This document shows, piece by piece, positions 25,006 through 33,876 of a stretch of 64,000 nt of DNA. Each line of letters opens with the position of its first letter. Within the stretch, counting starts at the first letter, position 1. The DNA lies in NCBI RefSeq assembly GCF_000732485.2, contig NZ_JAQV02000024.1:179463-243462 (forward strand). The letters run 5' to 3'. Both the position numbers and the translations under genes were made by a program. The notes under the pieces were generated by a model that was not told the DNA's origin, ran no database searches, and was given only the letters and a program-made list of their open reading frames with translations. This stretch comes from Bacillus sp. SJS. GTDB taxonomy: Bacteria; Bacillota; Bacilli; Bacillales; Bacillaceae.

Positions 25006-26520
25006 TTAAAGCATCGGTGACAGCAGCCTAGCAAATGATTCAAACATCCGCTGAAAAAAGCTGCGTTTGACGAAGTCGTCCATATCCAGCTTTTTAGATT
25101 CCAGCAAGTCTTTCTCATATTCTTCTACGAGTGTCACAGTACTATCTGTTCTGTATAGGAATGCATTCACTTCAAAGTTCAGGTGGAAGCTCCTCATATC
25201 CATATTGGCGGTACCAATGGAGGCTAGCTCATAATCCACGATCACAATTTTGCTGTGCATGAATCCTTTTTCGTACTCATAAATTTGAGCTCCGGCTTCC
25301 ATTAGTTCAGCGAAATAGGATCTTGATGCGTAGAAGACCAGCTTTTTATCAGGTCTTTTCGGGACAAGAAGGCGCACATCTACACCGCTAAGCGCAGCGA
25401 CTTTTAATGCTGAAAGAATATCCTCATCCGGAATAAAATATGGAGATGCGATCCAGATAGAATCTTTAGCTGAAACAATCATGGAGAAAAATAAGCTTTT
25501 AATGTTTTCCCACTTATTATCAGGCCCTCCGGCGATCATCTGAACTCCGCCATTCCCCTCAGGGAATTCTGCTGGATCTGCTTTAAGATAAGTTTCCGTA
25601 TCAAGCTCCTTGCCGGTCATATAGTACCAGTCCTGAAGGAAAATCATGTGCAGAGTCCGCACCTCTTCTCCTTTAACCATCAGATGTGTATCACGCCAAA
25701 AGCCAAAGAAGTCGACTTTTCCTAAATACTCATCTCCTACATTCAGGCCGCCCATAAATCCTATTTTACCGTCAATAATAATGATTTTACGGTGATTTCG
25801 GAAGTTGATTTTATTGCTTAAGAAAGGAAGAGTTACCGGAAGAAATGGCACCATTTCTATTCCTGCCCTGTGCATTTTGCTAATATATCCTTTGGAAAGC
25901 TTCCAGCTCCCCACTGCATCATACAGGAATCTGATTTTGACCCCTTCCCTCGCCTTTTCAATCAAAGCTTCCTGAAGCTGAAGCCCGATGTCATCGTGCC
26001 GGACTATATAGTATTCTAGATGAATGTACTTTTTAGCCTCTTTGATTTCCTTCAAAATCGCCGGAAACTTCTCATCCCCATTTGTTAAAATGGTTGTCTC
26101 TGATGCAAAAGAGACAGGACTGTGACTAAGATTGTGAGCCAGCTTAAACATGAGTTTCTGGTGGTCCCCCATTTGTGCTGCCCGTTCTTCATAATCGTGA
26201 TGATCTCCTTCTATTTGCAAATACACCTGCTGATCGATAAGCGCTTTCTTTTCAAAAAGCCTTCTTTTTCTGACATTGCGTCCAAACAGCAAATAAAATA
26301 AAAACCCGACGATTGGAAATGCGCCGAGGACAATCAGCCATGTTAAGGTCTGATTAGGTTTTCGGTTTTCCATAAAAATGACGAAGCCGATAAAGACAAT
26401 TGAAAGGGTAAATATGATACTTAATGCGGCTAAAATCCAGTCTCCCCAATAATTTTTCGTTAATAGAATAACGGCTGTTACAAATAATGAAAAAATAATG
26501 ACCTGTATAAAATTTTTCAT
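25006..26520 (-). CDS. cls: Cardiolipin synthase
   Basis: A 504-residue membrane enzyme joining two phosphatidylglycerols into cardiolipin. Two N-terminal helices (about 2-20 and 30-51) and a third (60-80) precede two phospholipase-D HKD motifs: HRKIIIID with H243, K245 and D250, and HSKIVIVD near residue 420, each followed by GxxN. The layout and length fit the ClsA/YwnE group. GGTGAG precedes the ATG. It is between mecA and coiA, a placement seen in several Bacillus but not in B. subtilis. Confidence 0.92.
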   Translation of the reverse strand: MKNFIQVIIFSLFVTAVILLTKNYWGDWILAALSIIFTLSIVFIGFVIFMENRKPNQTLTWLIVLGAFPIVGFLFYLLFGRNVRKRRLFEKKALIDQQVYLQIEGDHHDYEERAAQMGDHQKLMFKLAHNLSHSPVSFASETTILTNGDEKFPAILKEIKEAKKYIHLEYYIVRHDDIGLQLQEALIEKAREGVKIRFLYDAVGSWKLSKGYISKMHRAGIEMVPFLPVTLPFLSNKINFRNHRKIIIIDGKIGFMGGLNVGDEYLGKVDFFGFWRDTHLMVKGEEVRTLHMIFLQDWYYMTGKELDTETYLKADPAEFPEGNGGVQMIAGGPDNKWENIKSLFFSMIVSAKDSIWIASPYFIPDEDILSALKVAALSGVDVRLLVPKRPDKKLVFYASRSYFAELMEAGAQIYEYEKGFMHSKIVIVDYELASIGTANMDMRSFHLNFEVNAFLYRTDSTVTLVEEYEKDLLESKKLDMDDFVKRSFFQRMFESFARLLSPML

Positions 26521-26644
26521 CCAATCTCACCTGACTTTTCTGCAGCTTAAGGTATAGTACGAATTACATTCCCTAAAAGTTTCGTTCGTAATCATACCCG
26601 AAATAAAATAACTTATGGCATTACTATCATACCCTTTACAACTC

Positions 26645-26681
26645 AAAAAAAAGAACCGATTTCTATAGAAATCGGCTCGTG
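26645..26681 (-). terminator. Terminator of mecA
   Basis: GAGCCGATTTC pairs with GAAATCGGTTC and is followed by eight T on the minus strand. Confidence 0.9.
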
Positions 26682-26684
26682 AGC

Positions 26685-27341
26685 TTAAGCAAAATGCTTT
26701 CGGATCGTATGCAATGCGTGTTCATCCATTACCTTTTTTCCGTATTCTTCAAGCCTGTGGACCGTAACTTTTGATTGGCTTCCATATTCAGAAATAATGC
26801 TTAGTACATTTTCCATTTCCTCTGCCGCTTGTTCTTCAGTAAATTCAGCAAACAGATAGTATTGATTATTCAGCGCAAACAAGCTATTGGAAAATCCGGA
26901 AAGATTCGTTTTTGCTAACGAAATGACATCCTCAAAATCACTAAAATGTATGACATATTCCAGCTGTGGAGGCTGATCCTCACCTTCAGCAGGGGCTTTG
27001 GAGAAATGTTCATCCATTATACTGTCAATGTTGTCATCTACAGGAATTTCGTGATATTTATCATCACTGATCGGCAGCTCGAGCTTCTGTCCATCCTTCG
27101 ACATCTGTGCCCTGGTGACCACTACCTCCAGACCTTTGTCCATTGCCTGAACCTGGATCCAGAGTGGTCCTTCCATCATAAAATCTTCTTCCTCGTGCAC
27201 CTCATCCATCATTTCCCAGAAGAGTTCTTCACTTCGTTCACGGTTGTACCAGATTTCATCCCGGTCAAAGCCGCGTTCTTCTATATCGCCATATGAAATA
27301 TAAAATTTCACGGTATGCTCATTAATGCGTTCAATTTCCAT
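26685..27341 (-). CDS. mecA: Adaptor protein MecA
   Basis: A 218-residue adaptor of ClpC. The N-terminal domain (1-80, MEIERINEHTVKFYISYGDI) binds ComK and the C-terminal domain (about 110-218, with YVIHFSDFEDVISLAKTN) activates ClpC. It targets ComK and ComS to ClpCP and so restrains competence; it also affects sporulation. Length is as in B. subtilis. GAAGGGAAG precedes the ATG. It is transcribed alone, with its own terminator. Confidence 0.94.
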   Translation of the reverse strand: MEIERINEHTVKFYISYGDIEERGFDRDEIWYNRERSEELFWEMMDEVHEEEDFMMEGPLWIQVQAMDKGLEVVVTRAQMSKDGQKLELPISDDKYHEIPVDDNIDSIMDEHFSKAPAEGEDQPPQLEYVIHFSDFEDVISLAKTNLSGFSNSLFALNNQYYLFAEFTEEQAAEEMENVLSIISEYGSQSKVTVHRLEEYGKKVMDEHALHTIRKHFA

Positions 27342-27652
27342 GGATTACACTTCCCTTCTTTTTTTGATGTTGAAGGGACAACTAAACCCCCGATAGTTGC
27401 ACTTTCCTACACTTTACCCCAAAGCCTGGCTTTTTAACCGCCTTCTCACTTACCACAACACCCTCATATTAGTCAACCACAGCTTAGAGAATCTTGTACT
27501 CCTATTTTATGATAAATCACACATAAATGAAATAAAAAAACCCTGAAAAGAATGAAAACAGTTATTAACCTGTGATGAGGCATATTGCTTGTTGCTTTTC
27601 ATATATTTGGTACAAGCACAATCCTTTAATGCGGGACAAACGGGGGTATTGG
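27342..27652. other. Divergent intergenic region mecA/yjbE
   Basis: About 310 nt between divergent genes. The minus strand has TTGACT with a weak -10, possibly for mecA. I see no gene, repeat or recognisable riboswitch. Confidence 0.4.
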
Positions 27653-28315
27653 ATGGAGCAGGAGTTTCTAATCTCTTTATTGATGATTATTGGCATTGAT
27701 TTAATCCTGGGCGGAGACAATGCCATTGTAATTGCTATGGCCAGCAGAAGGCTTCCGGAAAAAAAGCGTCAAAAGGCGATTATTATTGGTACGCTTCTTG
27801 CCATAACTCTTAGAACCGCTCTTACAACTGTAGCCGTATATCTTCTGACAATTCCTTATCTGCAGCTGGCAGGCGGGATATTCCTTCTGTATATTTCTTT
27901 CGGTTTAATGGCTGGAAAAGAGGAGGAAAACGAAAACATTAAAAGCCATGGGAGTTTGTGGAAGGCTGTAAGAACGATTGTCGCTGCGGATGTACTAATG
28001 GGGCTTGATAACGTTATAGCCGTTGCAGGAGCAGCAAACGGCCACACCATGCTCGTCGTAACCGGACTTTTCATTTCGATTCCGGTCATAATTTGGGGAA
28101 GCAAATTTGTTCTGCAGCTGATTGACCGCTTCCCTTATTTAATTTATGTCGGAGGGGGAATGCTTGCTTACACTGCAGGGAAAATGATTTCTCATGAAGA
28201 TCAGCTTCAATTTTTGGCAAGTAAACCATTGTTTCTTGAGGGAATCCCTTATTTTACCGTACTCATTTTTGTGTTAAGCGGTGTACTTATGAAAAAAATG
28301 AGAACAAGCACATAA
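27653..28315 (+). CDS. yjbE: TerC-family membrane protein YjbE
   Basis: A 220-residue, seven-helix membrane protein. The family acid motifs are present: LILGGDNAIVIAMASRRLP (about residues 18-36) and AADVLMGLDNVIAVAGAANG (about 113-132), thought to line the ion path. TerC proteins export manganese, partly to metallate secreted enzymes. I set the start at the ATG after CGGGGG, removing 27 residues of open frame. No yybP-ykoY manganese riboswitch is visible in the leader. Confidence 0.88.
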   Translation: MEQEFLISLLMIIGIDLILGGDNAIVIAMASRRLPEKKRQKAIIIGTLLAITLRTALTTVAVYLLTIPYLQLAGGIFLLYISFGLMAGKEEENENIKSHGSLWKAVRTIVAADVLMGLDNVIAVAGAANGHTMLVVTGLFISIPVIIWGSKFVLQLIDRFPYLIYVGGGMLAYTAGKMISHEDQLQFLASKPLFLEGIPYFTVLIFVLSGVLMKKMRTST

Positions 28316-28346
28316 AAGCCTTCCAATATCACTGGAAGGCTTTTAT
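28313..28346. terminator. Bidirectional terminator between yjbE and spx
   Basis: AAAAGCCTTCCA pairs with TGGAAGGCTTTT over a 7-nt loop. Confidence 0.92.
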
Positions 28347-28353
28347 CTATCGT

Positions 28354-28752
28354 TTATTCGTTAACTAGGCGCTGTGCTTCACGCAGCTGATACGTACGTA
28401 CTTTTCTTGGCAAAAAGCGGCGGATTTCATCTTCATTGTAGCCTACTTGAAGACGTTTTTCATCAATCATGATTGGTCTTCTAAGCAGTCCAGGATGATT
28501 CTGAATCAGCTGATATAGGTCTTGAAGAGGCATGCTCTCAAGATTAACATTTAGTTTTTGAAAGATTTTAGAACGTGTGGAAATGATTTCATCCGTTCCA
28601 TCTTCTGTCATCCTTAAAATTTCTTTAATTTCATTGATAGACATCGTATCGGATAGAATGTTTCTTTCTGTATATGGAATTTCATGCTCTTCCAGCCACG
28701 CCTTTGCTTTTCTACATGAAGTACAGCTTGGTGATGTATATAAGGTTACCAT
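28354..28752 (-). CDS. spx: Global transcriptional regulator Spx
   Basis: A 132-residue ArsC-like protein that binds the alpha C-terminal domain of RNA polymerase and activates the disulfide-stress regulon. The redox switch C-T-S-C is at residues 10-13 ([13 protein letters not shown]). GGAGTG precedes the ATG. Its promoter is listed separately. It is degraded through YjbH-ClpXP, and yjbH is in this window. The yjbC-spx order is as in B. subtilis. Confidence 0.95.
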   Translation of the reverse strand: MVTLYTSPSCTSCRKAKAWLEEHEIPYTERNILSDTMSINEIKEILRMTEDGTDEIISTRSKIFQKLNVNLESMPLQDLYQLIQNHPGLLRRPIMIDEKRLQVGYNEDEIRRFLPRKVRTYQLREAQRLVNE

Positions 28753-28818
28753 GGAACTTTCACTCCTCTGTACGTAGTTTAAAATAAAATCACTTTAAAC
28801 AAGTAATATCTATTGCTC

Positions 28819-28847
28819 ATTATACTATAAAAAAGTAAGTTAGTGAA
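28819..28847 (-). promoter_or_regulatory. Sigma-A promoter of spx
   Basis: Minus strand TTCACT, 17 nt, TATAAT, about 65 nt before the spx start codon. In B. subtilis the spx-proximal promoter is also controlled by PerR and YodB; I cannot confirm those sites here. Confidence 0.6.
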
Positions 28848-28999
28848 TATCTTTTCCTTAAAAGTTTGACGAATTCGTTACAATTCCCTATAAATCAGTA
28901 TTGTTTATATTACTTTAACATTCTGACAACTGCGCTCCAGTACCAATAAATTCATTTACTTCCTGTTTTTCGGCGTATCATACGCGTATGCATTCTCAA

Positions 29000-29578
29000 T
29001 TAGTTTTTCTCATCGAAAATGTCGTTAGATTCTTCCTCGCTCCGTATTTTCAGTACTTCCTTCACATCTTCATAAGAACGGCCGTACCACTCTTTATCCT
29101 TATACGTATGAATGTGCTTATAGGTTTCCTTCATTGCAGAAAAAATTTCTGATTCCGGACGGTCATTTGGGGACCAGTAGAGAATTTCCATATGATTCAC
29201 TTCATTGGTTGCTAAAGATCTTCTGGAATATCCGATGGAGCTTGCATGATGAAAACCTTCCCTTTGATAAAACTTAAGGCGTTTTGCCGTATCCTGATCG
29301 GAATCATCAACAGGCTCAACCTCCAAAATAATGGGTTTGTTTTTCTCTTTCAGCTTCGCAATAAGCTTATGTCCAAGACCCTCGCCGCGTGCATCTTTGG
29401 AGACATATATGTAATCGATAAAAAGAAAATCATCGAGCTCCGCATACATGAGCACATGTTTTGGCCCTTCATCCTTGTAATAAATATCGCCTCTGTCTTT
29501 CAAAAGACCTTCTATATGATCACGTGATTTCATTTCTTCAATCGGAAAATACTGGCTAAGTTTCTCGTACCAATTCAT
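29000..29578 (-). CDS. yjbC: GNAT-family acetyltransferase YjbC
   Basis: A 192-residue N-acetyltransferase-like protein. The acetyl-CoA loop is seen in VSKDARGEGLGHKLIAKLKE (about residues 60-79), followed by the KFYQREGFHHASS strand typical of GNAT folds. Substrate unknown; in B. subtilis it is co-transcribed with spx and linked to survival of salt and ethanol stress. GGAG precedes the ATG. The 247-nt gap to spx carries an spx promoter. Confidence 0.88.
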   Translation of the reverse strand: MNWYEKLSQYFPIEEMKSRDHIEGLLKDRGDIYYKDEGPKHVLMYAELDDFLFIDYIYVSKDARGEGLGHKLIAKLKEKNKPIILEVEPVDDSDQDTAKRLKFYQREGFHHASSIGYSRRSLATNEVNHMEILYWSPNDRPESEIFSAMKETYKHIHTYKDKEWYGRSYEDVKEVLKIRSEEESNDIFDEKN

Positions 29579-29716
29579 ACTTTCTCTCCTGTTAAATGTA
29601 GTTGTATTGATAATTTACCCATTTTGCTTCTGCATAAACATATTATAAAGCATTTGTTTAAATTAACTGAAAATTGAATACATTTTATGTATAATAGGAA
29701 TAAGGAGTTGATTGGC

Positions 29717-29902
29717 ATGATCAGCTATTTTACTGATTTCGTTCTTTTCGCCGTTTTTGTTATCGGATTGACTGCTACAATGGGTGTTTTAGCAAATGGG
29801 ATCGGGTCGGGTTTGTTCGGAGGAAAAACGAAGGATATCTTTTTTCAGCAGTCTGAGAAAACACAGAAAGGCTGGAACCGAGTAAAAAGAATAAACCGAT
29901 GA
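29717..29902 (+). CDS. Small single-pass membrane protein
   Basis: A 61-residue protein: one hydrophobic helix (about 8-30), a glycine-rich turn (GIGSGLFGGKTKD) and a basic hydrophilic tail. The ATG follows AAGGAG by 10 nt; an upstream open frame lacks such a site. A GTATAATAG -10-like sequence lies just before the ribosome binding site. No family recognised. It marks the left edge of the accessory island. Confidence 0.6.
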   Translation: MISYFTDFVLFAVFVIGLTATMGVLANGIGSGLFGGKTKDIFFQQSEKTQKGWNRVKRINR

Positions 29903-29917
29903 TCAATCGGTCTAATC

Positions 29918-29941
29918 CAAGCCTCTGTGCTTGTTTTTTTA
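29918..29941 (+). terminator. Short terminator
   Basis: CAAGC pairs with GCTTG and is followed by seven T. Confidence 0.6.
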
Positions 29942-30021
29942 GACATTCCATGGACAAATATACAGACATGAAGCAACCGCATGAATAAGATAGCATAAAA
30001 GTCAAAGAGGTGTATTTATTC

Positions 30022-31209
30022 ATGAATGACACCGGTGTTGTTATGCCCGTATATATACAGAAACCTTCCTTCCTAAAGGCTGCAATTGAATCCATGCTAC
30101 ACCAGGATCTTCCTTATTTCCGCATGATAATAGTAGTGGATGGAGCTCCTGAGATGATTGGGTTTGTGGAAGAATACAGCAGAAACGATCCTAGAATTGA
30201 GATTGTAATTAATGAAACCAATAAAGGTGTTTCCAAATCACTAAACAGAGGATTTGATATTCTTTTTCAAGATCCTTCAATTAAATATTTAACCTGGGTC
30301 TCAAGTGATAACATCTATTATCCAAATTTCCTAAGCACATTAAGAACCTTTCTTTCCACCTCTCCAACTAACGTAGGTTTGGTGTACAGTTCCTTTCAGA
30401 ATATTAATGATGACGGAAATACTCTCCTGACCGAAGCACAGCTTGAAATACAAAGAAACTACCAGGCCATGCCGAAAGAAAATCTGATGGACGCATGTAT
30501 TGTTGGAGTTTCTTTCATGTACAAAAGTGAATATGCTAAAAATTTAGACGGCTACGGGGCTGAACCCGTTGAAGATTATGATTACTGGCTGAGGCTTACC
30601 CAATTCTGCGACATGGCGTTCATTCCTGTTGAACTTGTTGATTACCGGGTTGACTCGGAATTTAGTATTTCCGCCTCATTAAAAAATGAAAATCACCATC
30701 GCCGGTGGAGATATATGTATCACCTAGTAAGACATCAAGCAAGAGTGAGACTCCAAATCACACCGGAGCTGACAGTTGTATATGTAGGAACAGATACAGA
30801 AAATGCAGTAAAGAGAGCTGAAGATCTCTACGATCAAGTATTTAGCAATTATCATTTTAGAATCGTGGATAGATCCCCAGACCAATCTATAACGGGCACT
30901 TTAATCCAGATTTCCCATCCTCTTACTGAATTTATCTCGAACCCATTTGTAAATGAACATCAGGCACTCCTTGCTGCCATACGTTCCATCCAAACTCCTT
31001 ATACATTAATCTTAGGAGATGATCTTTTTCCAACCCCAATGTTCATTCAAACTTTGATCTCTCAACTTAGGAATGCTGCTCCCTCCATTCTTTCCAGCTC
31101 CTTTACTTCAAACTATGAAAAGGTTGTTTTTCAGACAGAGCTTAATTCCGAAAATCCATTCACAAATCAGTTGTTCAGGACATTAAAGTTAAAAGAAAAA
31201 CTTCAATAA
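30022..31209 (+). CDS. Family 2 glycosyltransferase with C-terminal extension
   Basis: A 395-residue protein with a GT-A fold N-terminal domain (about 5-215): GVVMPVYIQKPSFLKAAIES, VVDGAPEMIGF, the SSDN metal-binding position (about residue 98) and EDYDYWLRL near 185, which fits the catalytic acidic motif. The last 160 residues (from about 245) are a separate region beginning with TVVYVGTD, function unknown. GAGG lies about 9 nt upstream of ATG. The next gene is another glycosyltransferase 32 nt away, so the two form an operon that probably decorates a surface protein or polymer. Confidence 0.82.
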   Translation: MNDTGVVMPVYIQKPSFLKAAIESMLHQDLPYFRMIIVVDGAPEMIGFVEEYSRNDPRIEIVINETNKGVSKSLNRGFDILFQDPSIKYLTWVSSDNIYYPNFLSTLRTFLSTSPTNVGLVYSSFQNINDDGNTLLTEAQLEIQRNYQAMPKENLMDACIVGVSFMYKSEYAKNLDGYGAEPVEDYDYWLRLTQFCDMAFIPVELVDYRVDSEFSISASLKNENHHRRWRYMYHLVRHQARVRLQITPELTVVYVGTDTENAVKRAEDLYDQVFSNYHFRIVDRSPDQSITGTLIQISHPLTEFISNPFVNEHQALLAAIRSIQTPYTLILGDDLFPTPMFIQTLISQLRNAAPSILSSSFTSNYEKVVFQTELNSENPFTNQLFRTLKLKEKLQ

Positions 31210-31241
31210 TGGATGCAATCCCAACAAGAGAGGTTTAAAAC

Positions 31242-32318
31242 ATGAAAATTTTGTTCACATTCTATCTTCCAAGCGGAGGGATGGAAACATTAAACCGGAT
31301 AAGGGCAAAATCACTGGCGAACATGGGAATTGAATCCCATCTTCTTTACCTTTTCAACGCAGAAGGTAAGAAAAACATCATAGGTATTACTACTCATATC
31401 ACAAATGATGACACGAAAATAAAAGAAATATTGGATCAAAATCAGTATGATGTAATCGTCGTTTGCACAGATTTTTATTTAATGGAAAGGGTACGGAATC
31501 TAGGTTATTCCGGAAAAATCATATATGAAGTCCAAGGTCTTGGCATACCCAGTGAAGCAACTGCAGTAGTCGATCAGGCTGTTCCTTACATCAAATCATA
31601 TGCTCAAGCCATTTTATATCCGCAGACCTCACATCTTATTCGTTTATTTAATAGTAAAATCCCTGATACTCCGCAATACTGTTTTGACAATCCATTGGAT
31701 ATCCATGGATTTGGATATAGAAATCATGAAAAAATCAGCCAGCCAATTATCGGGTGGGTAGGCAGACTGGAACCTAATAAAAATTGGTCATTTTTTTTAG
31801 AACTTTGTTCACATTTAGTTAAATGGAATAATAATCTCCAAATATGGATGTTTGGAGATCTCAAATTGAGTGCTGATGATCAAAAGGAGGAATTTAAAAA
31901 ACTTACGGAACAACTTCACCTTACCTCTCATTTGATTCATCATGAGGACGTCCCCAATCATGAAATGGCTGATTTTTATTCAAAAATTGGCGATTCCGGC
32001 GGATTTCTTAGTTCCACATCAATTCTGGAAGGATTTGGATACAGCGTCTCAGAAGCTTTACTGTGCCGTTGCCCTGTAGTAGCGACCGATTCGGATGGAA
32101 TCAAAAGTTTCATTATTCATAACTGCACAGGAAAGATTAATCCTCAAGGAGACTTGATGCAAGCTGTCAATCATGCTAAAGAAATCATCATTAACACTGA
32201 GGCTAGAGAAAAAATTCGGGAGCAGGGTGTTCTCCATATTAAACAGAATTTTTCACCCGAAAAGTATGGGAATTCTTTTAATGTTATGCTCAGATCCCTT
32301 GGAATCATTGGACCATAA
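31242..32318 (+). CDS. Family 4-like GT-B glycosyltransferase
   Basis: A 358-residue GT-B enzyme. The N-terminal domain starts KILFTFYLPSGGMETLNRIR; the C-terminal domain has IIGWVGRLEPNKNWSFFLEL and the donor-binding STSILEGFGYSVSEALLCRC with the E-x7-E spacing, followed by VVATDSDG. It transfers a sugar from an activated donor, acceptor unknown. Its codon use is more AT-rich than the flanking housekeeping genes. Together with the upstream family 2 enzyme it suggests a two-sugar glycan pathway on a local target. Confidence 0.85.
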   Translation: MKILFTFYLPSGGMETLNRIRAKSLANMGIESHLLYLFNAEGKKNIIGITTHITNDDTKIKEILDQNQYDVIVVCTDFYLMERVRNLGYSGKIIYEVQGLGIPSEATAVVDQAVPYIKSYAQAILYPQTSHLIRLFNSKIPDTPQYCFDNPLDIHGFGYRNHEKISQPIIGWVGRLEPNKNWSFFLELCSHLVKWNNNLQIWMFGDLKLSADDQKEEFKKLTEQLHLTSHLIHHEDVPNHEMADFYSKIGDSGGFLSSTSILEGFGYSVSEALLCRCPVVATDSDGIKSFIIHNCTGKINPQGDLMQAVNHAKEIIINTEAREKIREQGVLHIKQNFSPEKYGNSFNVMLRSLGIIGP

Positions 32319-32889
32319 CATTAATGAATTGGAGAGAAGCAGAACTTACGGTAGCACTTTTTTTGTAATGCTCTAACAAACATGCCCGCTGTGATAAGCT
32401 CTTCTGACGTTCAGTTTCCTCATAGGCGATCCTCCTCATAGCTTTTTTTGAGCATCAGCCTTAACCTGGTTTCTCTGAGAGATTTCATACTCTGTTCAAT
32501 TCAATATGTTTTTCAAAACAATCAGCTTTACACAAACAATTAAGGATCACTTTCATCCAACCTAATCGAAAGGAGAAAAAACCCGCCGAGAGTATTTCAA
32601 TTTTAAACTAGCATAAAAAATGACACACTATAAAACACCTTTGAAATGGTTACACCACCACTACTATTCGAAGGTGTTTTTGCGTGGGCAAAAACACCTA
32701 TTCTAGTGAAATCAAATGGGTGTAATTCGAAATAAGTTAACACGAATTTATCGACCAAACAGCTAATGGATAAATATGAAAAAAATTAATTTTCAAATTA
32801 AAACTTAGATACGGTGGCATAGAAATGGAGAAATCCATCGGTTTGATCAGCTGATTGGAAAATAGAACTCCTATAAACATGAATCTGAT
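32319..32889. other. Non-coding region with decayed sequence
   Basis: About 570 nt after the glycosyltransferase operon with no intact gene. A minus-strand stretch near 32355-32450 has a ribosome-binding-like GAGGAGG and short broken frames. It contains the triple-arm hairpin listed separately and passes into the insertion-sequence remnant. AT-rich, gene-poor sequence here looks like the remains of past insertions. Confidence 0.5.
32632..32699. repeat. Three-arm GGTGTTTT hairpin
   Basis: AAAACACCTT (about 32631), AAGGTGTTTTTGC (32671-32683) and GCAAAAACACCT (32688-32699). The last two form a perfect 12-bp hairpin with a 4-nt loop; the first can pair with the second instead. A further GCAAAAACACC occurs near 33440 and GGTGTTTT at about 33241. 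Confidence 0.6.
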
Positions 32890-33240
32890 ACTACCACAGA
32901 AGAGAAACGAAGGAACCGTCAGATCTTCCATTTAAAGATGGAGAATGAAATCATAATAAAGTACTTGAAAGGATGTGTTTACAGATGCATATCAGAACGC
33001 TGTAACGGAAAATAAAGCAGTAAGCAGGATGTCTAGAAGGGGAAATTGTTGGGTCATGCCGTGATTGATTTCTTCCAATCTCATTTAAAAACCGAGGAGT
33101 TCTAAGACTGCAAGATCCATCCATTCCTTTTCCAACGTAATATCAATATTTTCGAGGATATTCTTTACTACAACGAAAGAATCCAAGCAAAATTAGGCCA
33201 CCTGACCCTTTTTGAATTTCGAGTCACGGCAGCCTATTAG
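32890..33240 (+). pseudogene. Decayed IS3/IS150-family insertion sequence
   Basis: Plus-strand fragments resemble an IS3-family element in the right order. FHLKMENEIIIKYLKG recalls the leucine-zipper end of OrfA; MSRRGNCWVMP and, one frame over, VIDFFQSHLKTEEF recall the C-terminal DDE region of OrfB; DILYYNERIQAKLGHLTLFE then ends at TAG like the OrfB C-terminus. Frameshifts, an internal stop (after KTEEF) and the lack of the central catalytic part show it is dead. No clear terminal repeats or target duplication could be fixed. Confidence 0.7.
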
Positions 33241-33486
33241 GGTGTTTTAAATGTTTCTCAGTTCGCTACGGTAGTGCTATTAGCCAAATAAATTAGGAAT
33301 GAAGTGAAAGATGCGAGAGTTCTGTGGGAATTGAGGGACAGGTTATATTCCGTATGCCCTGCGACGAAAATCCAAGCCCCTGCCACTCGGCAAGCTCGAA
33401 ATACGCCATACCATAACTCTATTTAATACAACAAAGCTTGCAAAAACACCATTTATTTTAAAGTCACTAATTAAAAATTCTCTTTT
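33241..33486. other. Gap between the IS remnant and the surface-protein genes
   Basis: No coding frame or structured element that I can support, apart from a GCAAAAACACC motif near 33440 that repeats one at 32688. Confidence 0.4.
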
Positions 33487-33855
33487 TTACAGAACAGCAG
33501 GCAGAACCGTAAATTCTGACTGGAGAACTCTTTGATTTTGCACAAGATTCCCGGATTCATCCAATCCGAATACCGTCAAAATTGTTTCTTCTTCAGATGG
33601 ACTGATTACACTGATTTCCAGTTCATATGCAAATACCCCAGGAATAGAAAACTCACGAATATCAACTGTACCAGCCGGCACAACGTAACCATTTACATAG
33701 AGCGGAGTCATAATAGGCGATTCAAGCGTATAGCGAAGTTCAACGACAATGGTCGCATCATCCACTAGACTAAGGTTTCTAGTATTTACAACTACCGTTG
33801 AAGCTGCCGTACCCGTTACGCGTGTATTCGTAATAACCCCTGTAAAATAGTTCAT
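33487..33855 (-). CDS. Unrecognised small beta-rich protein, possible spore-surface protein
   Basis: A 122-residue protein rich in Val, Thr and Ser with alternating apolar residues, so probably all beta: TGVITNTRVTGTAASTVVVN, then VELRYTLESPIMTPLYVNGY and SEEETILTVFGLDESG. It has no signal peptide, no cysteine and no membrane helix. AGGTG precedes the ATG. It follows the next gene upstream by 21 nt and is likely co-transcribed with it. I know no named family. Glycosyltransferases and a beta-propeller gene nearby hint at an outer-surface role. Confidence 0.7.
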   Translation of the reverse strand: MNYFTGVITNTRVTGTAASTVVVNTRNLSLVDDATIVVELRYTLESPIMTPLYVNGYVVPAGTVDIREFSIPGVFAYELEISVISPSEEETILTVFGLDESGNLVQNQRVLQSEFTVLPAVL

Positions 33856-33876
33856 TTTTCATTTCACCTACTATTC

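Noticed and set aside
27342..27652. Manganese (yybP-ykoY) riboswitch before yjbE
   Set aside because: Looked for because yjbE is a TerC gene; the conserved leader motifs are not visible.
32737..32931. Minus-strand frame of 64 codons in the IS remnant
   Set aside because: It is antisense to the OrfA trace, with no ribosome binding site.
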